DNA of 64,000 nucleotides, taken from the NCBI GenBank assembly GCA_020631735.1, contig CM036223.1:54612456-54676455 (forward strand), written 5' to 3'. This document shows, piece by piece, positions 1-9,543 of the stretch. Both the position numbers and the translations under genes were made by a program. The notes beneath the pieces were generated by a model. It saw only the letters and a program-made list of their open reading frames with translations. It made no database searches and was not told the origin of the DNA. This DNA comes from Saccharum officinarum. Taxonomy: Eukaryota; Streptophyta; Magnoliopsida; Poales; Poaceae. Each line of letters starts with the position of its first letter. Position 1 is the stretch's first letter.

Positions 1-3000
1 TGTTTTTCTTTTATTCTGTCATAGATTTAGATGATGTTTAGAAATTTCATATCTAGGGTTTTACTTGCTCAAAAATTATGATTTAAATTTTGTTGGGCTC
101 TGCATGAAGTGTAGTATTTAAGAAAAATATAAAATAGGTATGTGATGTTTATTTTCTAGAAGGATTAATTAGGGTTTTGAAATGTGTCTTAAGTTAGATA
201 CAAACTTGTTAAATAAATAACTGGAGTTGTGTTATCCCAAAAATTGTGAAAATTGGTGGGAAGGTTATTTTATGCATGTACTAGCTCTGTTAAAAATTTG
301 GGTACTAGTGCTGGAGTATGTTTCAAGTTGTGATGATATCATGTTATTTTAGGAAATACTTGAATAAATTTTAGTAATTTTTCTACATGTGCAATGTTCA
401 TATAAATTTGTGGAGAGTGTCCTGGTACCCTAAAGTGTTTAAGAAAAATATGAATTCTGTTGTTTGATACTTTTTAATGTGATTTGTTAATTATACAAAA
501 ATCAGTCTTTTTGGCTTGTGAATTTTGTGTAGGGAGTTTCTTTGAATAACTTTAGTTCAAATTTTTACAGTAGCCTCTTTTTAGGTCAGAGAGTCTCCTG
601 TAATTTTTGTAGAATTTTATAAGCAGTTTGCATATAGGTTTAATTTTCCACTTAATTGATTTAGTAAATTAAGAAAGGGGTGAAAATAAATGTTCTAGGT
701 TGGCACCCCTTACTTTCTGGTGTTTTTATGACATGTGTGAACTACTGGTATTATTACTTTAGTCATAGAGGAAGTTTGACACATAAAAAAATATTTAATC
801 TTCATATTTCTAGGTTTTTCTGGACAGCTAATAGCATTTGTGGATTTGACTCTTAATAAAAGTGTTTGCTGGAAAACTTGTGAATAACAAGGTGGTAGTA
901 AATTTGATAAACTATCTTGTGTCAAAATTTGAGGGTATTTGGCTTAGTAGTCTAGGAGTTATTGCTATTTTAAGTGACTGTCCAGAAATGGCTGCTCTCT
1001 GTTTGGAGATGATAGATTTCTAGAACTCTAGAAATTCAACCAGGAAAACTTAGGAATTAAGTGTTGAAGTCTGAAAATGATTTGTAGAGCATTTTATAAG
1101 CTTTCCATATTGTCTTGGATCATATCTTTTGGATTTAGGGATCTCCAGTTATGATAAAAACACTTAGCTGCTGTCCAAAATGTCTTGCTTTGATATTCTA
1201 TGCTTGGATGTGGTAACTTAAGTAAAGTTGTTCTTGTGATTGTTAGGTGTTAGGGCCTTAACAGAGGAGGAACAACTATATTTTAGGTTGAGTAGATTAG
1301 GTGAGTACTTCTCTACCGGAGAGGAAATTTGTACTTAATAATTGAAGTGATTTGAATATAGCTTTAGGAGTGGTTGTAATGCATTTCATCCCGAGCATGC
1401 TGCATCCTTCATTATGCATTCATGAAACTTATTATGCACACATGCAATAGGTGTTCCGGAGGGGGTGACTCTTCTCGAGTTCGAGAGAGCGATCCCAGAG
1501 GAGATCCAGGAGCAGCCAGGGGAGCCCGAAGAAGCAGTCAGCGAAGGAGGCGCCACTGAGGAATTGCCGGAGTGCCCAGATCACCGGCCGTCCACCTTTC
1601 TGAAAGGCAAGCCCTGATGCATGCTGACCCTACTGTTTTATAAATCAATCTTGAGTACTTTTGCTTGTTTACTGTATTAAGTTGTAGGAGTTGTGTGAAA
1701 ATACTTGTTGCATTATACCTGTCCTTGTCCAGATATCGTACTTAATCCTAAATTAGGTTTAGGCACGTGTCAATGCTTAGCCCTGCTTAGTCCGGTAGAA
1801 CTCGGGTGATTTCTGGTCATCCGCGAGATGTAGGAATGGGTCACGAGTGGCTATATGGCTATCGTGGATGGAACCATGCCTTAAAATGAAATTGAGACCG
1901 GGCGGAAGTTCGATAGTACAGCCGCAAGACACTTCACGTCTTGGGTGTGGAGCTATGCCCATCTGAGTCATTTAAGGACCGATTCACTGTACGTCCTTGA
2001 GTCATGTTGAACGCAGTCTAACACTTAGTTGGCCGGATAAGTCGTTCCGACCGTGAAGTCGAGTAGTATGGTTCAGGCCGGGAATCGAATGGTAGGTTGC
2101 ATCTTGGAGGAGAGAAAGGATGTGCTTGGAGACATTGACGTGAGACCAAGGGGGGTTAGAGTCCCTATCACCTGGCAGAGTGTCGCCCTTGGGGACACGA
2201 GATCATTTGGACCCACGATTCCTGAACTGTATGAAAGGTGACCTGAGCAGCCCTCGCCAGGCGTGACTCGGTGAGTGTTAGAAATACCCCTCCAGCTGGA
2301 TAGGAATTCGATTCGAATCGCCATCGCTCCCGGTTAGTGAGCACTTGACTTGAGCAGCGGCAACGTAGATCTCATTAAATTGAACAGATGGTTAAGTGAA
2401 TGATACAATGTTGTCGCAATTTATACCTGCTATGGATATAAGGATATTAATTGTTTGATTATAATCAAGTGCATGTTTAGTACAGGTGCTAAGATAGATA
2501 ACAGGTAAATGCTAAAAATAATTGCTAGTACAGGTTGAAAGAGTTTCAATTACTTATGTCTTTCTGCAAAATGTGATGTCAGCTAGCCCACTTATAAAAG
2601 CCTTGCATAATCCTTGGTGTCATCTTATTTCTGATTTTTAACGGGTAAGTCTAGCTGAGTACATTCCAGTACTCAGGGTTTATTCCCTCCTGTTGCAGAT
2701 GATATGCTTTACCAAGGCTTCTGCAAGACCTGTCTCCACCCTGCGGGTGACGAAGACTAGATCACTCAGGCGTGATCATCCGTTATGTACTTTCCTTAAT
2801 GCTTTTGCGGGATGTTGATCAGTAAGACTGGCAGTAGTATTTGAACAACTGGTGTGTGTTATGCTTCCGCTACTTTATGAACTTGGTTTGTAATAATTTG
2901 CGACTCCGTGTGTGTAAGTGGATTTCAGAACTACTTGTGAAATGTAACGTGTGATGTGTTATGTTGAATGATGCGATCTTGGTTGTAAGCAAGTTGGTTT

Positions 3001-3117
3001 GAAATCCTTCGTGGTTTCGATTGACTACCGGGATTATATGAGCTCAAGTTCAAAAATTTGAGCGCTTCGGTGCTTTTTTTGTACTTGTGCTCTTATAATT
3101 TGGTCGGTTCTGTTACA
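1..3117 (+). repeat. 5' LTR of element A (3' portion only)
   Basis: Colinear with 11430-12861 plus 50358-52060 of the 3' LTR and ends in TTCTGTTACA, directly before the primer-binding site. It carries the conserved GGGTAAGTCTAGCTGAGTAC hairpin block at 2643-2676. The two A LTRs differ by many substitutions and short indels, consistent with A being the oldest layer. No gene is seen in these 3 kb; the short open frames are not conserved as proteins between the LTR copies. Confidence 0.92.
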
Positions 3118-3118
3118 G

Positions 3119-3132
3119 CTAGTACTGGAGCA
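3119..3132 (+). other. Primer-binding site of element A (degenerate, iMet-type)
   Basis: The bases just inside the LTR read CTAGTACTGGAGCA, a decayed form of the TGGTATCAGAGC complement of plant initiator tRNA-Met. The equivalent sites in B (TGGTATCGGAGCA) and C (TGGTACCAGAGCA) are cleaner. Confidence 0.7.
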
Positions 3133-3857
3133 TAATTCAACATTAAACACATCGTACGAGTATTTGAAAACAAAAGTTTTTGTTTGTGAAAAGTGTTAAA
3201 ACTCTAAAAATTATTTCTATAGGTATGCCAGTGATCACATCCCTTAGCCCAAATAAGGACTCTTAGGTGGCTTATTAAAGACTAACTTGGGGGTCTTGTT
3301 TGTTTCTGTTTCGTCGTCCATACGGCGTGATATTGTATGGATCAGATACCTCGACGTTCTGGTAAGTGTGAGTTGTGAGAGCATGATCGTCCAACCGGCG
3401 ATCTAAGGAAGAGTAGCTTTGGTGACTTGCATACTTACATGTTCAAACCATGTAATTATGGAAGTACTTAATTGTAGGAATATCTATCAGGTAGCTTTGA
3501 TACTGAAGTATATACATCGGGGATGTGTATATGGAAAGTATTTAGTTTACTGCTTTCTTGTGTGCTTATATTGAGAAACTGTTGGGCTGAAATGAGATTT
3601 TCTGCAGGTACACTAACAGTGTAACGAGTAGACAGATAGTTTCGCTTATATGAGAGAACGTATGTATGCCACCGCCTAACGTTAGAAATTTAGGTTTCTA
3701 CTAGGGTGAGAGAGCGTACGGAACATACATGCATCATGTTTAAATTATGTCATACATGTTATTTTACTCCCTCCTTAAAAATTTCAATAGTCTCGACTAA
3801 ATTAAATTTCGTATCCCCTAAATTATCCTCATTTTAAGTCATGTCTTGTTGCTACAG
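3133..3857 (+). other. Untranslated leader of element A with candidate splice donor
   Basis: No coding sequence is seen. A near-consensus donor CTG|GTAAGT lies with GT at 3362, and a matching CTG|GTAAGT is found in element B at 40083 in otherwise similar leader sequence. The leader ends in TTGCTACAG immediately before the ORF1 ATG at 3858, which looks like a 3' splice acceptor. Confidence 0.5.
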
Positions 3858-4461
3858 ATGGCACGCACTAAGAGGACCGCTCGCAAGTCAACCGGAGGCA
3901 GGGCCCCTCACCACCAGCTTGCTCCACGTGAGCCCCCGCCCTAAGCCCACCGAGGTGGAAAGGTTGAGGGCTGAGTTGGCGGAGGTGACTGCCGCTAGAA
4001 ATGCGGCGCAGCAACAACTAGAGCAAGTGATCCATGACCGAGATCAGGAAACACTTGCGGTCCAGAGGTTGACAGTAGCCCATCGCAACTGTCAATGCAT
4101 GCTGGTCCATGTGATGAACCAGAGAGATGAAGCCTGGCACGAGGAGAACATCCTGAGAGCTTGTTAGGTGGAGCTTGAGCAACAGTTGGAGAATGCAGAA
4201 GAATACAATGACAATCTTCATGAAGAAGTGCACCGCCTGAACAATCAGCTCAATCCTCTGCTGCCTCATAACAATGACGAGGATGAGAAAATGGGCTCTG
4301 GAGTCTTCATGGCTGAAGATGATGACGACGTGGAGGTCAATGAACCACAGAATGCCCCACCAGAAGAAGAAGAAGAAGAAGAAGAGGATGAGGAGTTAGA
4401 GCCTGCTAGCGATGAGGATGGTGGGGAGATCCTCGACACCGACTCCGAGGACGATGCTTAG
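3858..4461 (+). pseudogene. ORF1 of element A: histone H3 tail-like N-terminus, coiled coil, acidic tail (broken)
   Basis: The ATG at 3858 opens a frame starting MARTKRTARKSTGG and continuing through RAPHHQLA. Against the H3 tail this is 17/21 identical by hand alignment, with H3 positions R2, T3, K4, R8, K9 and S10 all kept, Q5 to R and K14 to R. After 28 codons the frame stops at TAA (3942-3944), inside a C-rich run. The neighbouring frame (open from 3841) continues with a leucine-heptad coiled coil. A TAG at 4165-4167 then interrupts it, and the frame resumes to 4461 with the block LHEEVHRLN (shared with C) and a long Glu/Asp-rich tail. So there is one frameshift and one stop. It lies between leader and gag and is not a gag or pol domain. 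Function unknown; no H3 core fold is present. See C ORF1 at 18208 for the intact version. Confidence 0.75.
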
Positions 4462-5139
4462 TGTAGTCATCACGTAGCTACGATGTTAGACTCATCTTTT
4501 GTGCCCTCCATGTGTTGGAGTGAGGCTTTGTAATAACTTGGCTTTTGGGATGTAATGTCGAATTCTATGTTCTCCTGGATGTTTAGTTGAACCTGTTAAT
4601 TTCGATCACAAATGGATGTCTTATTGTGTGGTGTTCGATGATGGTGTCACGATTAGCACCCTTCGGTGCCACGACGAAACCGAGGGCCTCCTGTGGCGCG
4701 CGACATAAGGCTGTGCTGCTTGGCACGCGCTGGTATCGAGGTGGCTAGTCATGATCCACCATGGAACTCTACCATTGAGAAGTCTCTTTGTGGTCAGTTT
4801 ATAGTAGCCTTTCTCATTCGGCTAGAAGTTTGGATCGAATCCGAGCACCTGTACGTAAGGTCAAAAGTCCCGTTGATATTAAAGTAAACGGTTCAGTCAT
4901 AGCTGTGCTCCCTGTGGGTGAGCCTTTAATAAATTTCACCTTTTATCAGAATACATCTTGTTGGATGCCCTCGCATGATTACGTCAATTGATGCACTTGA
5001 ATGGATTGTGCGGTTGTGATGAATTATTATGCCTTGATTATTTACGAATTCATTTTAATGAAGTCAGTTTGGTATATTTACAACAATTCATTTACAAATT
5101 TTTCACATCGTCAGTGCTCATTGGCTATGCATTTTGCAG
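4462..5139 (+). other. ORF1-gag spacer of element A
   Basis: About 680 bases without a supported gene. Part of it (about 4620-4770) is recognisable in element B at about 40825-40960. It ends in ATTTTGCAG directly before the gag ATG, again a good 3' splice acceptor. Confidence 0.5.
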
Positions 5140-8100
5140 ATGTCGTTCAACCTCCGTCGTGGTCGTGGCGTTGAGGATGAGGAACAGCCACCCCCTCCGC
5201 CACCACCTACCCCGGCTGAGCTGATGCAGACCGTGGTTGAAGGGCAACGCATGCTGGCAGACGCTATGTGCCAGCTTGCCAACCGGGAGGCTTGACATGG
5301 CCGCCAGGGCCCGGAACCAAATCAATATAGTGATTTCAAGGATTTTCTTGACACTAAGCCCCCGCTCTTTAAGGAGGCGGAGGAACCGCTGCAAGCTGAC
5401 GAGTGGTTGAACACTATTGAGCAGAAGTTCCGTCTACTTCGCTTGACTGATGAGCTAAAGACTGAATATGCTTTCCCATCAACTGCACGGTCCAGCGGGT
5501 ATTTGGTGGAGCCACTACCGTTCCACATTGCCTCCAAATGTCCCGATTGCTTGGGACCAATTTAAAGCGGCGTTTCGCGGGAATTATATTCCTCCAGGTC
5601 TTATGGCTATAAAGCACACTGAATTCATGAGGCTGTCCCAGGGCAATAAGAGTTTGACAGAATATTTGCAATCCTTTAACAATCTGGCAAGGTATGCAAC
5701 AGAGTTTGTGGATACCGATGCTAAGAAAATTGCTAGCTTTAAAAGGGGCCTCGGCCCAAAGCTGATGAAGACCATGGGCACTAGCAAGTGTACTACTTTC
5801 AATGAATTTATCAGTGATGCTCTGACTCAAGAGAACAATAATACTATCTATTCTGCTTCTAAGAGCCGTAAGAGGGCCCTTGAGGCGAGTGCTTCGCAGT
5901 CTCGAACTATAGCTGTACCGAGGGTTTCCCCTCGCCCACCTGCGCCGAATGCTAAGTTCCGTCCACCGTAGAAGAAGTCTACCGTTAAGACTAGATTTCG
6001 CAAGGTGTATACCGTAGCTCTGCCAAAGGGTAATTCTAGTCAGGGAAGCTCCTCCAGTGTCCCTCCCAACAATATGCCTTGCTGGAATTACAATAAGCCA
6101 GGCCATTGGTCTAGGAACTGTCCTTATCCTAAGAAGAATGTCAATCAAGGTGGCCGTCAGGGGCATGCTCATTATAACAGTATTGAAGAGATTCCATCTG
6201 GTGAGGTTGTCACTGCTGGTAAGTTCCTAGTTGACCAACATTCTGCAGTGGTACTATTTGATTTAGGTGCTTTACATTCCTTTATCAGTCCTAAGTTTGC
6301 ATCAAAGTTTGCATGCAAATTACATACTGTTAAAGGTGGGGGTTATTGCATTAGTGCGACAAGTGGGAATATTTCCACAAATCAAGTAGTGAGAAATCTA
6401 GAATTTGAAATAGAAGGGTGAAAGTACTCGCTTGCCTTAGTGGTTTTGCCTAGGTTAGGCATAGATGTTATTTTGGGCATGAATTGGATGAGTCAGAATG
6501 GGGTACTCATTGATACATCCACCCAGGTAGTTATGCTCAGAGATCCTACCGATCAAAAGGGTTTTCTAGTGCAACTTCCTAGAAAAATTGATTTGTCTGG
6601 TGAAGTTCATGCGGTGCAAGCAAAGGCTTTAGCTGATATCCCCATAGTGAGTGAGTTTTCTGACATTTTTCCCGATGATTTGCCGGGACTACCTTCGGAT
6701 CGGGATGTGGAATTTAAAATTGAGTTGTTGCCTAGCACGACACCCATCTCTAGGAGACCCTATAGGATGCCTCTGAATGAGCTAGCTAAACTTAAGGTGC
6801 AGTTGAATGAACTTTTGAAGAAGGGGCTGATTCGTCCTAGTTCGTCTCCGTGGGGATGCCCTGCTATCTTTGTGAAGAAGAAGGACCAATCGTTGCGGAT
6901 GTGTGTAGATTATAGGCCTCTGAATGCAGTCACTGTCAAAAATAAGTATCCTCTACCACGCATCGATATCTTGTTTGATCAGTTGTCTAAAGCTAAAGTC
7001 TTTTCCAAGATTGATCTGAGCTCTGGTTACCATCAAATTAAAATCTGTCCTGAAGATATTCCAAAAACAGCTTTCTCGACAAGATACGGTCTTTATGAGT
7101 ATCTTGTTATGTCTTTCGGCCTGACTAATGCCCCCGCACACTTCATGTGCTTGATGAATTCGGTGTTTATGCCCAAATTGGACAAGTTTGTGGTGGTGTT
7201 TATTGATGACATCTTAATATATTCTGAAAATGAGGAAGAACACGCTGAACATCTGCGTATTGTCCTCACCAGACTGCGCGAACATCAACTATATGCGAAG
7301 TTCAGTAAGTGTGAATTCTGGCTTCGTGAAGTACCTTTCCTTGGGCATGTGTTGTCCGATGGGGGAATTATGGTGGATCCCACCAAGGTACAGGAAGTAC
7401 TGAACTGGAAGGCTCCTACTTCGGTTCACGAGTCCGGAGTTTTCTTGGGTTGGCTGGTTATTATCGTCGCTTCATCCTGAATTTCTCTAAAATAGCCAAA
7501 CCCATGACTCGGTTGCTGCAAAAAGACACCAGGTTTGTCTGGACTCCTGAGTGTGATGCGGCTTTTCACCAACTGCGAACCCTCCTAACCTCGGCTCCGA
7601 TTTTGGCGCAACCGGATATCGAGAAACTATTTGATGTTTATTGTGATGCCTCAGGCATAGGTTGGGAGGTGTTTTGATGCAGGAAGGCCGAGTAATTGCA
7701 TATACCTCTCGACAACTTCGGAAATATGAGGTGAATTATCCAACACATGACTTAGAACTGGCTGCAGTTGTTCATGCTTTGAAAGTGTGGCGGCATTATC
7801 TGTTGGGCAATGTCTGTAATATATACACGGACCACAAAAGCCTCAAATACATCTTCACCAACCCGAGTTAAATATGCGCCAAAGAAGATGGCTTGAGTTG
7901 ATTAAGGATTATAATCTTCAAGTGCACTATCATCCTGGCAAGGCAAATGTGGTTGCCGATGCTTTAAGCCGTAAGTCTCATTGCCATTCCTTAGTTGAAA
8001 CTAATTTTCACCGATCTCGCCTTCTACATTCAGCAGTCTTGTACAACATCACTGTCAGTTGTACTCTCAAAAGCAGAATTATTGAGCTCTAAAAGACTGA

Positions 8101-9532
8101 TCCTGATATATTCCACATCAAGCGTAAGATGAAAGAGGAAGAAACTAAGCATTTCAGGATAGATAAAAGAGAGTGTGTTGTGGTTTAAGGATAGGTTAGT
8201 GGTGCCTAAGGACCGAGAGCTTAGAAATTAGATCCTGTCTGAAGCGCATTCTTCAAAGTTGTCCATCCATCCTGGTAGTAATAAGATGTATTATGATTTG
8301 AAGCCGTATTACTGGTGGATCAAAATGCGGAAAGAGATAGCTGCATATATTGCTAGGTGCGACACCTGCTGTAGAGTTAAGGCTGTGCATATGAAAGCGG
8401 GATTGCTACAACCACTTTCTATCCTAGGTTGGAAATGGGAAGAAATAAGTATGGATTTCATCATCGGACTTCCCCATACTGTCAAGAATCATAACTCTAT
8501 CTGGGTAATTGTGGATCGCTTAACCAAGTTAGCTCACTTCATTCCTGTTCGAGTAGACTATCGTCCCACTGACTATGCTGAGTTATACTTCAATCAGATA
8601 GTTCGGCTCCATGGGGTACCTCGTACTATCGTTTCTGACCATGGTCCCCAGTTCACTACTCGCTTTTGGGAGCAATTGCATCATCTTCTAGGAGCCAAGT
8701 TAGTGAGAAGCTCTGCTTATCACCCCAGACGTCAGGTCAGACCGAACGAGTTAACCAAATCTTGGAGGATATGTTACGGGCATGTGTGATTTCATCCAAG
8801 GGTTCATGGGAAAAATGGTTGCCTCTAGCCGAGTTTTCGTACAATAATAGTTACCAAGAGAGTATTAAGATGGCCCCATTCGAAGCCTTGTACGGTCGTA
8901 AGTGTAGAACCCCACTAAATTGGGTAGAAGCTAGTGAAAGAAGGTATTATGGTATTGATTTCATCCAAGAAGCTGAGGAACAAGTCCGTACCATCAAAAT
9001 ACACATGGCTGCAGCTCAAGCTAGACAGAAAAGTTATGCTGATCGTCATACAAAGCCGCTCGAGTTTAAAGTTGGAGACTTCGTTTATCTAAAAGTTTCT
9101 CCAATGAAGAGTGTACAACGTTTTGGTGTCAAGCGAAAACTTGCACCGAGATACGTGGGTCTCTTCCAGATCATAGGCAAAAGTGGAGCTGTAGCATATA
9201 AGGTCCAGTTACCTCCTGAAATGAGTGTCATATTCAATGTTTTCCATATATCTCAGTTAAAGAAGTGTCTTCGGGTTCCTAAGGAAAGAGTTCTTTTAGA
9301 AGATATCAGGCTTGAATCTGATCTAACTTACGAAGAAAAGCCAGTCCGAGTGATCGATACTCAAGAACGAGTAACTAGAAGTCGAGTGGTTAAGTGGTAT
9401 AAAGTAATGTGGAGTAATCAGGGTAGTGAGAGTGATGCTACGTGGGAACGAGAGGACTATTTATGTGATGGTTATAAGGAATTCTATCAAAAATGGTACG
9501 CTTTCCAAATCTCGGGACGAGATTTTTTATAA
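5140..9532 (+). pseudogene. gag-pol polyprotein of element A (multiple stops and frameshifts)
   Basis: The gag frame starts at ATG 5140 right after TTGCAG. It encodes capsid sequence (the WLNTIEQKF region), a zinc knuckle, aspartic protease, reverse transcriptase (FIDD active site near 7200), RNase H (DVYCDASG near 7640), integrase (zinc-binding CDTCC near 8360, then MDFI and SDHGPQF) and a C-terminal chromodomain-like segment ending at TAA before 9533. Breaks: stops at 5293, 5969, 6419, 8090 and 8229, and frameshifts near 5465, 7434, 7660, 7860 and 8740. Two key residues are also lost: the knuckle reads CWNYNKPGH (second Cys to Tyr) and the protease reads DLGA where DSGA is expected. Dead copy; the assignment to gypsy pol is certain. 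Confidence 0.95.
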
Positions 9533-9543
9533 GGGGGGAGGGC
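9507..9543 (+). promoter_or_regulatory. Hairpin plus polypurine tract of element A
   Basis: AAATCTCG-GGA-CGAGATTT (9507-9525) is a perfect 8-bp inverted repeat. It is followed six bases later by the polypurine tract AAGGGGGGAGGGC (9531-9543) that abuts the 3' LTR. The tract would prime plus-strand DNA synthesis. The same hairpin sits at the same place in B and both C copies. Confidence 0.8.

Noticed and set aside
3858..4461. Captured host histone H3 gene
   Set aside because: Only the N-terminal tail resembles H3; no histone fold follows, and the sister element has the same architecture with a diverged tail.
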